Assembly (NCBI GenBank): GCA_023266575.1
Contig: JAHFPV010000020.1
Coordinates: 1 to 52,267 of the forward strand
DNA: 52,267 nt
Direction of reading: 5' to 3'
From: Sphingobium sp.
GTDB lineage: Bacteria > Pseudomonadota > Alphaproteobacteria > Sphingomonadales > Sphingomonadaceae
Positions 26,083 to 36,162 of this stretch are shown here, one piece after another; the stretch's first letter is position 1; each line of letters starts with the position of its first letter. The notes beneath the pieces were generated by a model. That model was given only the letters and a program-made list of their open reading frames with translations, was not told where the DNA came from and made no database searches. The position numbers and the translations under genes were made by a program.

Positions 26083-27870
26083 TCACTTCCTTCCGAACAA
26101 TTTTTCTATGTCGCCATGCCCCAGCTTCACCCAGGTCGGTCGGCCATGGTTGCACTGGCCAGAGCGCGGCGTGACTTCCATTTCGCGGAGCAAGGCGTTC
26201 ATTTCCGCGACGCTCAGCACGCGGCCTGCCCTCACCGATCCGTGGCAGGCCATGGTGGCGGCGACGAGGTCCAGCCGTTCTTTTAAGGACAGGGCGCTGT
26301 CATAGGCGGCGAGATCGTCGGCGAGGTCTTTGACGAGGCCTTGCACGTCGGACTGGCCGAGCATGGCAGGGACAGCGCGGACCAGCATGGCCGACGGGCC
26401 GAAGCGTTCGAGGTCGAGGCCGAAGTCGCGCAATTCTGCGGCGCGGGATTCAAGACGGTCGCAGGCGGGTTCTTCCAGTTCGACGACTTCGGGGAGCAGC
26501 AGCGCCTGCGATGCAACCCCCTGCCCCTCCATCGCGCGGCGCATCCGCTCCAGCGTCAGCCGTTCATGGGCGGCGTGCTGGTCGACGATGACGAGGCCGT
26601 CCTCTGCTTCCGCGACGATATAGGTGCGCGCGACCTGGCCGCGCGCAACGCCGAGTGGGAAGCTCTGGCCTTCAGGTGCAGGGGCCATGGCGGGTTCGGC
26701 GCGGGCCTGGGGCGGCGGGGTCATGAAATTCGACCGGCGATCGCCGAAGGAGGAGGATGAGGCGAGCGGGTTGTAGCTGACCGATGCGGTGTCGAAGATC
26801 GGCATCGCGCCGATCGGTGTGGGCGAGACAGGTTCGGCGCGCCAGGCGGAAAGTGCGGCGGGATCGGCGTTCTGGACCGAACGAAAGCCCTGTTCGTCAA
26901 GGGCGCGGCGCAGACCGGAAATGATCATGCCCCGGATCATGGCGGGATCGCGGAAGCGCACCTCGGTCTTGGCGGGGTGAACATTGACGTCCACGTCGAG
27001 CGGCGGCACGTCGAGGAACAGGGCGACGACGGGATGCCGGTCGCGTGCCAGCATGTCAGCATAGGCACCGCGCAGCGCGCCGATCAGCAAGCGATCGCGC
27101 ACGGGGCGGCCATTGACGAACAGATATTGATGATCGCCAACGCCGCGATTGTAGGTGGGGATGGAGGCGACGCCGGACAGGCGGACGCCTTCGCGCTCCA
27201 GGCTGACGATGACATGGTTTTCGGCCAGCGCCCGGTCAGTGAGCGCGGCCACCCTTTCCTCCCGCGCGTCGCCCGCCTGCACGCCGAGTGTGCGACGGCC
27301 ATCATGTTCCAGCGCGAACGCGACGGCGGGATGTGCCATTGCGAGACGGCGGACGATGTCGAGGCAGGCGGCATATTCCGCCTTGGCCGATCGCAGGAAT
27401 TTGCGGCGGGCAGGGACTTTGGCGAAGAGTTGCTCGATAGTGACGCGGGTGCCGGGCGGCAGCGCGGCTGGCCCCTCCGCCACCAGCTGGCCATTATCGA
27501 CCGTGCGGTTCCAGCCTTCGCCGCCCTGCCGCCGGCTGTCGATAGACAGGCGGGCGACACTAGCGATGGAGGGGAGCGCTTCGCCACGGAAACCCAGAGT
27601 GGCCACATTTTCAATGGCATCGTCGTCGGGCATTTTGGACGTGGCGTGCCGCTCCAGCGCCAGCGCCATGTCCGCCGAATCCATGCCGACGCCATCGTCG
27701 CTCACCTCGATCCGGTCGAGGCCGCCATTGGACAGGCGAATGGCGATGCGAGTCGCACCCGCATCCAAAGCGTTTTCGACGATTTCCTTCAGCGCGCTGG
27801 CGGGTCTTTCGACCACTTCACCGGCAGCGATACGATTGACCAGATGTTCGGGCAGGCGGCGTATTGACAT
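26083..27870 (-). CDS. mutL: DNA mismatch repair protein MutL
   Basis: Mismatch-repair ATPase that links MutS to strand incision. The 595 residues comprise an N-terminal GHKL ATPase (IAAGEVVERPASALKEIVENALDAG, DDGVGM, TLGFRGEALPSIASV) and a C-terminal dimerisation domain. The C-terminal part carries the endonuclease signature DQHA-x2-E-x4-E with Asp at about 430, plus ACHGSVRAG and CNHGRPTW, so this MutL should nick DNA itself, as expected in bacteria without MutH. ATG 27870 lacks a strong ribosome site. Confidence 0.96.
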   Translation of the reverse strand: MSIRRLPEHLVNRIAAGEVVERPASALKEIVENALDAGATRIAIRLSNGGLDRIEVSDDGVGMDSADMALALERHATSKMPDDDAIENVATLGFRGEALPSIASVARLSIDSRRQGGEGWNRTVDNGQLVAEGPAALPPGTRVTIEQLFAKVPARRKFLRSAKAEYAACLDIVRRLAMAHPAVAFALEHDGRRTLGVQAGDAREERVAALTDRALAENHVIVSLEREGVRLSGVASIPTYNRGVGDHQYLFVNGRPVRDRLLIGALRGAYADMLARDRHPVVALFLDVPPLDVDVNVHPAKTEVRFRDPAMIRGMIISGLRRALDEQGFRSVQNADPAALSAWRAEPVSPTPIGAMPIFDTASVSYNPLASSSSFGDRRSNFMTPPPQARAEPAMAPAPEGQSFPLGVARGQVARTYIVAEAEDGLVIVDQHAAHERLTLERMRRAMEGQGVASQALLLPEVVELEEPACDRLESRAAELRDFGLDLERFGPSAMLVRAVPAMLGQSDVQGLVKDLADDLAAYDSALSLKERLDLVAATMACHGSVRAGRVLSVAEMNALLREMEVTPRSGQCNHGRPTWVKLGHGDIEKLFGRK

Positions 27871-28041
27871 TGATTAGGGACTAGCCCAATCGGTCGCTTT
27901 CCGCGACCCGCGACGCCAAATATTTTGCACTGCACAGGATGACTGAACAGGGCAAAAGCCATGCGGCGCAGCGGACGAACGGAACAGCTTTCCGACCGGT
28001 CCCCAAGTCGCGTCGCGGGGACGGCGGGCGATACAGGATAA

Positions 28042-29091
<1,050 letters not shown>

Positions 29092-29121
29092 TCGGTAGGC
29101 CAGAGCGAAAGGGACGCGGTG

Positions 29122-30036
29122 ATGGCGCGGCCACCCAGCCGCCGCCCCGGACACAACCGGAAGGCGCAATATAGCCTGTTCGCCAGCTATGTGGTGGCGG
29201 TCACCGGCGCAGCCATCGGGCTGTTGCTGGTTATCGTCGCGATCTTCGATCCTACGGGTTTTGCAGGGATACGCGCGGTCACGGCCGAAGTGACGCGCCC
29301 TGTGTCGGCGGGCCTCAAAAATATGGTGAGCGGGGTCAGCTCCGTCGATGAGGTGCTGGCCGCCTATTGGCGCGCGGGATCGCAAAATGTCGCGCTGCGC
29401 CGTCAGGTGGAGGCGGACCGCAACCGCATCATCGAAGCCAAGGCGGTGGCGCAGGAAAATGCGCGGCTCAAGAAGCTATTGAAGCTGGTGGATGAGGATG
29501 CCAGCCAGTTGCTGACGGCGCGACTGATCAGTTCCTCCTCCAGCAGCGCGCGGCGCTTTGCGCGGTTGAATGCAGGGCGCTGGCAGGGTGTGTTGCCGGG
29601 GATGCCGGTGCGCGCGACCGAAGGACTGATCGGGCGGGTCCACAGCACCACGCCCAACACGTCCGACGTGCTGTTGCTGACCGACACCGGCAGCATCGTT
29701 CCGGTCCGCCGGGCGAGCGACAATATCCCCGCGATTTCGACTGGTGCTGGCGATGGATCGCTGGAGATCCGGGCGCTGTCGGCGGGGCGCAATCCGTTCA
29801 AGCCGGGCGACCTGCTGGTGACGTCTGGCATTGGCGGCATTTATCAACCCAACATCCCGGTCGCGGTGATCGTGCGGGTGCAGGGGGAGATCGCCTGGGG
29901 CTTCCCGCTCGCCAATCCCTCGCGCGTCGATGCGGTCGTGGTCGAGCGTGCCTATGAGCAGGTCGTGACCCGGCCCGATCCTGCCGCGCCCGCCCCGACG
30001 CAGGGCGCGGAGCCGGGTAACGCGGCGACGCCATGA
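29122..30036 (+). CDS. mreC: Rod-shape protein MreC
   Basis: Bitopic elongasome scaffold that links MreB and MreD to PBP2 and RodA. It has about 304 residues: a short cytoplasmic N-terminus, one membrane helix (about residues 15-40), a coiled coil with repeated charged residues (RQVEADRNRIIEAKAVAQENARLKKLLKL) and the beta-domain core ending in the IPVAVIVRVQGE region. GTG 29119 directly before ATG 29122 is also possible. The tail is Pro/Ala-rich. Its stop overlaps the mreD start by 4 bp. Confidence 0.95.
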   Translation: MARPPSRRPGHNRKAQYSLFASYVVAVTGAAIGLLLVIVAIFDPTGFAGIRAVTAEVTRPVSAGLKNMVSGVSSVDEVLAAYWRAGSQNVALRRQVEADRNRIIEAKAVAQENARLKKLLKLVDEDASQLLTARLISSSSSSARRFARLNAGRWQGVLPGMPVRATEGLIGRVHSTTPNTSDVLLLTDTGSIVPVRRASDNIPAISTGAGDGSLEIRALSAGRNPFKPGDLLVTSGIGGIYQPNIPVAVIVRVQGEIAWGFPLANPSRVDAVVVERAYEQVVTRPDPAAPAPTQGAEPGNAATP

Positions 30037-30560
30037 TCGACCGGCACCTATACCATGTGCCGCGTCTGGGGCGGAACCCGTCCCGCTTCCGGCTGGCGGG
30101 CATCCCGGTGATCACCGTCATGCTGGGATCGACCGTCACCGCACTGCCGCTGATCGCGCAATCGCCGGTGATGCCGCCCTTCGGCCTGCTGATCCTGCTG
30201 TCATGGCGGTTGTTGCGCCCGGAATTGTGGCGGGCGTGGATCGGGCTGCCGCTCGGCCTGTTCGACGATATGCTGAGCGGCCAGCCGATCGGGTCCGCCA
30301 TGTTCCTGTGGACGGTCATGCTGATGGGCGTCGACGCGATCGAGCATCGCATGATATGGCGCAGTTACCGGCAGGACTGGCTGATCGCCGGTTTCGCCAT
30401 TATATTCTGCATGGCCGGTGGGTTGTTCTTTGCCCGCATCACCGGCGGAGGCGATGTGAGGTTCCTGTTGGTCGCGCCACAGATGTTCTGGACGATATTG
30501 CTGTTTCCCTTAGTCGTCCGGCAATGCGCGCGGATTGACCGCTGGCGCGTAATGGCATGA
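30033..30560 (+). CDS. mreD: Rod-shape protein MreD
   Basis: A 175-residue polytopic membrane protein of the elongasome. Several hydrophobic segments are visible (AGIPVITVMLGSTVTALPL, FGLLILLSWRLL, GLPLGLFDDMLSGQPIG and a C-terminal helix near VAPQMFWTILLFPLVV). GLFDDMLSGQPIGSAMF is the typical MreD motif. It is coupled at both ends by ATGA overlaps with mreC and mrdA, fixing the start. Confidence 0.93.
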   Translation: MIDRHLYHVPRLGRNPSRFRLAGIPVITVMLGSTVTALPLIAQSPVMPPFGLLILLSWRLLRPELWRAWIGLPLGLFDDMLSGQPIGSAMFLWTVMLMGVDAIEHRMIWRSYRQDWLIAGFAIIFCMAGGLFFARITGGGDVRFLLVAPQMFWTILLFPLVVRQCARIDRWRVMA

Positions 30561-32629
30561 AATTTCCCAGCCCCAAACGCCAGATCATCACCGAAGCAGC
30601 CCAGTCCTTCACCTTCACCCGTCGCACCATGGTGCTGGGGGCGATACAGGGGGGGATTGGCGCGCTGCTGGCCGCGCGGATGGCGTGGATCAGCATTGCG
30701 GAAAATGAGAAATATACGCTGCTGTCGGAGAGCAACCGGGTCAATCTGACGCTCATTCCACCACGCCGCGGCTGGATCATCGATCGCAATGGGCGACCGC
30801 TGGCGAACAATCGCACGGACTTTCGCGTCGACCTGATCCCGCAGCGGGTGGTGGATGCCGATGCGACGGTGAAGCATCTGGCGCAATTGCTGAGCCTGGA
30901 ATCGGACGAGGTCGATCGCATCCGCGAGGAACTGGACAAGTCGGCGGGCTTCCGCCCGGTGCAGGTCGCCGACAAGCTGACCTATGACCAATATGCCGCC
31001 GTCAGCGTGCGCCTGCCCGACCTGCCCGGTGTCGCGCCCAGCCAGGGTTTTTCGCGCCATTATCCCGCCGGGTCCACGGTCGGCCATCTTCTGGGCTATG
31101 TCGGCGCAGCAACGGCGGAGGAATATAAGGAACGCAAGAATCCGCTGCTGATCACGCCGGGCTTCAAGGTTGGCAAGGACGGGCTGGAACGTGCGTTTGA
31201 CGAGCATCTGACCGGCAAGCCCGGTGCCAAGCGGGTCGAAGTGACCGCGCGCGGCAAGATCGTGCGGGAACTGACCACCCGGCCCGACACGCCGGGCCAT
31301 TCGATCAAGCTGACGATCGACGCGGGATTGCAGGAATATGCCGGGCGGCGGCTGGCGACCCAGAGCGGCTCCGTCGTCGTCATCGATTGCACCAATGGCG
31401 ACGTGCTGGCGATGGCGTCGATGCCCAGTTTCGACCCCAACAGCTTTTCCGACGGCATCAGCCAGCTGGAATGGGCGATGCTGTCACAGGACGACCATGT
31501 GCCGCTGCGCAACAAGACGTTGCAGGGCCTGTATCCGCCCGGATCGACGGTGAAGCCGATGGTGGCGCTGGCGCTGCTGGAGGCCGGCATCGGGCCGCAG
31601 GAGACGGTCGGGTGCGCCGGTGCGCTGCGGGTGGGCAATACGCTGTTCCACTGTCACAAGCGGCGTGGCCATGGCGCGGTCAATATGCGCACGGCGATCG
31701 CCCAGAGCTGCGACATCTATTTCTACCAGATGGCCCAGCGGATCGGCATGGACCGGATCGCGGCGATGGCGCGGCGGTGCGGCATGGGGCAGCGGTTCGA
31801 CCTGCCCTTCCCGAGCCAGAGTTATGGCACGGTCCCTGACCCGGCCTGGAAGCTAAAAAAATATGACCAGAAATGGCAGGTTTACGACACGGTGAACGCC
31901 ACCATCGGTCAGGGCTATATGCTGATCAACCCGTTGCAGATGGCAGTGATGGCGGCGCGGCTGGCGACCGGCAAGCAGTTGATGCCCAATTTCCTACATG
32001 GCGCGAAACGGCCTTCGCCGTCGTCCGTCGGTGCGTCGGAAGAGCATCTGGTGATCATCCGCGACGCCATGAGTGCGGTGGTCAATGGCGGCGGCACTGG
32101 CGGGGCTGCGCGCATGGCCATTCCCGATGTGCTGATCGCGGGCAAGACCGGCACGGCGCAGGTGCGGCGCATCACCATGGCCGAGCGCGCAGGCGGGGTG
32201 CGGCGCGACGCTTCACTGGCGTTCAAGCTGCGCGACCATGCGCTGTTCCAGGGGTTCGCGCCGTTCGACAATCCGCGCTACGCGGTCGGCTGCATCATCG
32301 AACATGGCGGGCATATGATCCGCAATGAGGATGCGCCGATGATCGCGAGCGATACGCTGTCCTATCTGTTCGATCCCAAAAAGGCGATGGAGAAGCTGGA
32401 GACGCTGGAGAAAGGCTGGGGCGGCACGCCGACCGAGCGGCAGGCGCGGCAGATGGGCGCGTTCCGCCTGGCCCGCGCGATCGAGAAGGGCGAAGTGCCA
32501 CCACCCGCCGCCGACAATGCCAGCAATGCGGCTGAGGCTGGCAACAGCGCCACGCCACCGCCCCCAGCGGCCGATGAGGCAGGCGACGTCCCGCCCCCGC
32601 CCGGCAGCAATGTGGCCGACGCACCATGA
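30557..32629 (+). CDS. mrdA: Penicillin-binding protein 2
   Basis: Class B transpeptidase that cross-links peptidoglycan during elongation with its partner RodA. It has 690 residues: one N-terminal membrane helix, the dimerisation (pedestal) domain, then the transpeptidase domain with S330-T-V-K in YPPGSTVKP, the SCD motif in AQSCDIYFY and KTGTAQ. The C-terminal tail of about 45 residues is an unusual low-complexity run of Ala, Asn, Pro and Glu. The start overlaps mreD and the end overlaps rodA by 4 bp each. Confidence 0.97.
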   Translation: MKFPSPKRQIITEAAQSFTFTRRTMVLGAIQGGIGALLAARMAWISIAENEKYTLLSESNRVNLTLIPPRRGWIIDRNGRPLANNRTDFRVDLIPQRVVDADATVKHLAQLLSLESDEVDRIREELDKSAGFRPVQVADKLTYDQYAAVSVRLPDLPGVAPSQGFSRHYPAGSTVGHLLGYVGAATAEEYKERKNPLLITPGFKVGKDGLERAFDEHLTGKPGAKRVEVTARGKIVRELTTRPDTPGHSIKLTIDAGLQEYAGRRLATQSGSVVVIDCTNGDVLAMASMPSFDPNSFSDGISQLEWAMLSQDDHVPLRNKTLQGLYPPGSTVKPMVALALLEAGIGPQETVGCAGALRVGNTLFHCHKRRGHGAVNMRTAIAQSCDIYFYQMAQRIGMDRIAAMARRCGMGQRFDLPFPSQSYGTVPDPAWKLKKYDQKWQVYDTVNATIGQGYMLINPLQMAVMAARLATGKQLMPNFLHGAKRPSPSSVGASEEHLVIIRDAMSAVVNGGGTGGAARMAIPDVLIAGKTGTAQVRRITMAERAGGVRRDASLAFKLRDHALFQGFAPFDNPRYAVGCIIEHGGHMIRNEDAPMIASDTLSYLFDPKKAMEKLETLEKGWGGTPTERQARQMGAFRLARAIEKGEVPPPAADNASNAAEAGNSATPPPPAADEAGDVPPPPGSNVADAP

Positions 32630-33738
32630 GCATCATTCCCCAGCCCCTCACCCAATTTCCCTGGCGCGTTCTGGGGCTGCTGCTGGCCATCGCGATGTTT
32701 GGCACGCTGGTTCTTTACAGCGCGGCGGGCGGCAGCATCTTTCCCTGGGCGACAAATCAGGCGGTGCGCTTCTGCGTGTTCTCCGCGATGGCGCTGGTGC
32801 TCAGCCGTATTCCGCTAGAGATTTTCGCGCGCTTTGCCTTTCCCGCTTATGCCGGCGTGCTGATCGCGCTGTTTCTGGTCGAACTGATCGGCGGGGTCGC
32901 GGGGGGCAGCCAGCGCTGGATTAACCTGGGCTTCATGCAGCTCCAACCGTCTGAATTTATGAAGCCGATCATCGTGCTGGCGGTTGCGCGCTTTTATGCC
33001 CGATTGCCGGTGGGCGAAATCCGCAGCTGGAACGCGATCTGGCCCGCGCTGGTGCTGATCGGCTTGCCATGGGCGCTGGTGTTGGTACAACCCGACCTTG
33101 GCACCGCTACGATGATCCTGGCGGGCGGCGTGACGGTGATGTTCCTGGCCGGGCTGCCGCTGCGCCTGTTCATCGGATCGGGGCTGACGCTGGCCTGTAT
33201 CGTGCCGGTCGCCTTCAGCTTCCTGCATGATTATCAGCAAAAACGCGTCCTCATCTTCATGGACCCGGAAAGCGATCCGCTGGGCGCAGGCTATCATATC
33301 AGCCAGTCGAAGATCGCGATCGGTTCGGGCGGCATCTGGGGCAAGGGCTTTCTCCAGGGCTCGCAAAGCCATCTCGACTATCTGCCCGAAGGTCATACCG
33401 ACTTCGTATTCGCCACCATGGCGGAGGAATGGGGCATGGCTGGCGGCCTGTTGCTGATCGGCGCGTTCATGCTGCTGTTCCGCTGGGGTCTGCGCGTGGC
33501 TATGCGCACGAGCGACCGCTTCGCCCGGCTGGTCGCGGCGGGGCTTACCACTACGATCTTCTTCTATGTCGCGATCAACCTGATGATGGTGATGGGGCTG
33601 GCCCCGGTTGTGGGCATCCCCTTGCCCTTCATGTCCTATGGCGGATCATCGATGCTGACGGTCATGCTGTGCGTGGGCATCATCATGGCGATCGACCGTT
33701 CCAATAGCCGCGCCAGCAACCCTGGCAACTGGGGCTGA
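32626..33738 (+). CDS. rodA: Peptidoglycan polymerase RodA
   Basis: SEDS-family glycosyltransferase that polymerises lipid II during cell elongation. It has 370 residues with about ten membrane helices. Signatures are QRWINLG, LVQPDLGTA (the catalytic-loop Asp of SEDS proteins), GYHISQSKIAIGSGGIWGKGF, LPEGHTDFVFA and PLPFMSYGGSSM. It is the last gene of the elongasome operon. The gap to the tRNA-Lys gene is 123 bp and shows no clear terminator. Confidence 0.97.
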   Translation: MSIIPQPLTQFPWRVLGLLLAIAMFGTLVLYSAAGGSIFPWATNQAVRFCVFSAMALVLSRIPLEIFARFAFPAYAGVLIALFLVELIGGVAGGSQRWINLGFMQLQPSEFMKPIIVLAVARFYARLPVGEIRSWNAIWPALVLIGLPWALVLVQPDLGTATMILAGGVTVMFLAGLPLRLFIGSGLTLACIVPVAFSFLHDYQQKRVLIFMDPESDPLGAGYHISQSKIAIGSGGIWGKGFLQGSQSHLDYLPEGHTDFVFATMAEEWGMAGGLLLIGAFMLLFRWGLRVAMRTSDRFARLVAAGLTTTIFFYVAINLMMVMGLAPVVGIPLPFMSYGGSSMLTVMLCVGIIMAIDRSNSRASNPGNWG

Positions 33739-33861
33739 AACCGCCCCGCGCAATATTTCTGCGCCGCAACGCAATTTAGGGTTTGCGAATCCCGATGACG
33801 CTGCTAATTGCCCGCCCACGCCAACGGGCACTGGTCATCCAGACCGCCCGATTGCCGGTGT

Positions 33862-33937
<76 letters not shown>

Positions 33938-34008
33938 TATCTTTCAAAGACTTAGGCGGTATTTTGAGGTCCAAAGCTGGACCCACCCCCTCCAGTTTAC
34001 AGCTTGGT

Positions 34009-35088
34009 TTACAATTTCCTCCGGTTTTCGAGCTTCGAAATGGCCGTTTCCGCCATCTCGGAATCCCGCTTGAGATAGTGCGTATCGAGGATCGTCTCGA
34101 CGTCCTTGAGGCTATGCCCGGTGATCGTCGCGATCTGCGGAACACTCGCTCCTGCGATCGCCAGGCGGGTCACGACAGTGCCCCGCAGGTCGTGGAAGGT
34201 GAGACCAGCGACACCGGCTTTCACACAGGCCTTGCGCCACGATGTCCGAAAGCCGTCGCTTGTCCAGGATTGCCCGCGTTCGGTGAGCAGTATCGTTGCC
34301 GGCAACGACTTCCCCTCGACGTCGTAGCGGGCCTTCAAAGCGTCCAGCGCAAGCTTGAGCGGTGCTCCCACAGGAACGATCACCCGCTTGGGCTTGCGGT
34401 TCTTCACTTTGCTCTTTGTCTTGCTCTGCGTGAGACGGATTTCCGCGCCGTCATACGCCGCCCAGGGCAGGTTGATGAGATCGCCCTGACGCTGCCCTGT
34501 CCACAAGGCGAGCGTCATGGCCAGGTGTAGGTGGGGCGGAGCGTGCTTATAGAAGGCTTCCTCGTCACCGTCTTTCCAGACGGAATCGACGCGGCCGGAT
34601 TGATATAGACGGCCGGGCCGTTTGCAGGGGTTGGCGACGACCAGTCCGCGATCAAGCGCCCATGCAAGAATCCGCGCCAAAACCGCAAAGCGATAATCCG
34701 CCGTGCGTTCCGATGTGCCGGCAATTCGATCGCGCCAAGCCAGAAACTCGCCGCGCGTGCGCGGGTCACCCAGTGCGCCTATCGGAAAGTCTCCGAACTC
34801 CGTTTCGATGAATCTCAGATGCTTCCCATAGTCCTTGCGGGTGCGGGGAGCGAGACGGGTATAATCGGTGGATTGCTCGAAAGCCCGAAACACGCCGTTG
34901 AGCGTGTCGCTTGGTTTGGGCCTGCTTTTTCGCTCATCGTGCGCTGTGACATAAGCCTGATGGAATTCCGGTGTGCCGAATTTGGCCTCGATGCGGGGCC
35001 CTCCACGCCACGCATAATAGTAGGTTGCGTATAGGCCGCTTGCCAGTTTCTTGCGTACCCTGTGGACACCTTTAAGATTGACGCGCAT
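34009..35088 (-). CDS. Tyrosine-recombinase integrase
   Basis: Site-specific recombinase of 359 residues with an N-terminal SAM-like core-binding domain (TRLAPRTRKDYGKHLRFIETEFG) and a C-terminal catalytic domain. Catalytic residues seen: Arg 200 in TGQRQGD, HxxR in FHDLRGT, His in ITGHS and nucleophile Tyr 338 in DTHYLKRD. The frame is open to 35172, but MRVNLKGVHRVRKKLASG from ATG 35088 is the usual beginning of this integrase type. It points towards the tRNA-Lys gene. Its 5' end overlaps a small gene by 17 bp, so the two are probably co-expressed. Confidence 0.92.
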   Translation of the reverse strand: MRVNLKGVHRVRKKLASGLYATYYYAWRGGPRIEAKFGTPEFHQAYVTAHDERKSRPKPSDTLNGVFRAFEQSTDYTRLAPRTRKDYGKHLRFIETEFGDFPIGALGDPRTRGEFLAWRDRIAGTSERTADYRFAVLARILAWALDRGLVVANPCKRPGRLYQSGRVDSVWKDGDEEAFYKHAPPHLHLAMTLALWTGQRQGDLINLPWAAYDGAEIRLTQSKTKSKVKNRKPKRVIVPVGAPLKLALDALKARYDVEGKSLPATILLTERGQSWTSDGFRTSWRKACVKAGVAGLTFHDLRGTVVTRLAIAGASVPQIATITGHSLKDVETILDTHYLKRDSEMAETAISKLENRRKL

Positions 35089-35278
35089 CGCGCCGCGCCT
35101 TCCATTCGTCGAACGGGGTCGACGAAACCGCGGATGGTTCCGTTTCCAGATGCACGAGGATGATCCGCCCATCAGGGTGGATCTCGGTGCGCACGATCGT
35201 CAGTCCACCCTCGCAGGCCATACGGATGGCCTGGGCGAGACTGGGGCGTCGTGGTGAGGATTTACGCTGTTCGGCCAC
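35072..35278 (-). CDS. Small integrase-associated protein
   Basis: About 68 residues from a GTG at 35278, containing SLAQAIRMACEGGLTIVRTEIHPDGRIILVHLE and a charged C-terminus with DEWKARRDAR. Small proteins like this often precede phage-type integrases in alphaproteobacterial elements, where they could act as a directionality factor. That role is inference. It overlaps the integrase start by 17 bp. The frame is open further upstream to 35344, so the start is uncertain, and no strong ribosome site is seen. Confidence 0.55.
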   Translation of the reverse strand: MAEQRKSSPRRPSLAQAIRMACEGGLTIVRTEIHPDGRIILVHLETEPSAVSSTPFDEWKARRDARQS

Positions 35279-35528
35279 AGCACGCTGCCAAAGACCGCAG
35301 GACGCGAACCCAACTCGTGTTCCCCTGCCTGGCGCACTCCCCACTCCCTCCCTTGGCGAGCCGGTTGGTGAGATCTGACGTTATATCTGGCTGTGACGAA
35401 GAGCGCCGTATCCGGTTGGGCGCCGCTGTAGATGGATGGGCCTCAGCGTCCGGGAAGCGGACGATAGTGGCTGCAACTCCCACTGGGACAAGAGTCGGCC
35501 CCGAAGTCCGAAAGATGGCAAAACGCAT
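35262..35528 (-). CDS. Possible small protein upstream of integrase pair
   Basis: An 88-residue open frame starting MRFAIFRTSGPTLVPVGVAATIV. It has AGGAG 7-11 bases before ATG 35528 and its end overlaps the start of the next small gene, as in an operon. The remaining sequence is Ser/Arg-rich and has no known motif. The good ribosome site is the main support. It may be spurious. Confidence 0.35.
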   Translation of the reverse strand: MRFAIFRTSGPTLVPVGVAATIVRFPDAEAHPSTAAPNRIRRSSSQPDITSDLTNRLAKGGSGECARQGNTSWVRVLRSLAACCGRTA

Positions 35529-35625
35529 TGTGCGCTCCTCACTGGAGCACCCACGCGATGTCACGAAGCAAAAGTAATAATATCATATTTTTTAGTAACT
35601 TGAAGACGGTTATTCGTTAGTGCTC
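35529..35625. other. AT-rich spacer upstream of the integrase set
   Basis: This spacer contains an AT-rich tract around 35572-35595 (AAAGTAATAATATC, then TTTTTTAGTAAC) and is the most AT-rich point in the window. It lies where a promoter for the minus-strand integrase genes would be expected and where the transglycosylase gene ends. No perfect boxes were assigned. Confidence 0.35.
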
Positions 35626-36162
35626 TCATTTCAGTTGTACGGTAGCGGGCGAAGTTCCAGGCACGAACACATCGTTCCCGAACCTTCCGCTCAGGTGCAT
35701 GGCCACAGAGGCGATATAGTTTCGCTGACGCCACGTTGTCGGGCTGTGGTAGACGCCAACGGCCTTCCAATAGTCCCCCGTCGTCCGCAGAGCGGACAGA
35801 AACACCCACCGTGCGGCCTCGGCGTTGAAACAGGGATCAAAACGGAGCCAATGACGCACATGGGCTTTCGGCCGGCCGATATGCGCTGCGATGCGTCCGA
35901 CCCACCAACTGTTGATCTGCAAAGGCCCCAGGTCATGGGTGCCGTTGGTGTTGGCGACCTCGGCACCGATCCAGCCTGCCTCCTGGTCGCGTAAGCCCCA
36001 TAGCGTCTTTTCGAGCCAGGGCCTGCCAAGTGAGGCCTGGCGGATGCACGCACCGATTAGACGTTCCTCATCCCGATTGCGCGTCCTGGCCTGCGCCAAG
36101 GACGGTGAAATTATCACTCCGCACAGCAATATACCGATGAGACAGGGAACGAAACGCATCAT
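35626..36162 (-). CDS. Lytic transglycosylase of the transfer operon
   Basis: A 178-residue exported protein with a signal peptide (MMRFVPCLIGILLCGVIISPSLAQA). The SLT-like core has the probable catalytic Glu 61 in RDQEAGW, then THDLGPLQINSWWVG, the equivalent of the GLMQ block. It would open peptidoglycan locally for a conjugation apparatus, as VirB1-type proteins do. It is the last gene of the minus-strand transfer operon and its ATG overlaps the upstream nuclease gene stop by 4 bp (ATGA). Confidence 0.82.
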   Translation of the reverse strand: MMRFVPCLIGILLCGVIISPSLAQARTRNRDEERLIGACIRQASLGRPWLEKTLWGLRDQEAGWIGAEVANTNGTHDLGPLQINSWWVGRIAAHIGRPKAHVRHWLRFDPCFNAEAARWVFLSALRTTGDYWKAVGVYHSPTTWRQRNYIASVAMHLSGRFGNDVFVPGTSPATVQLK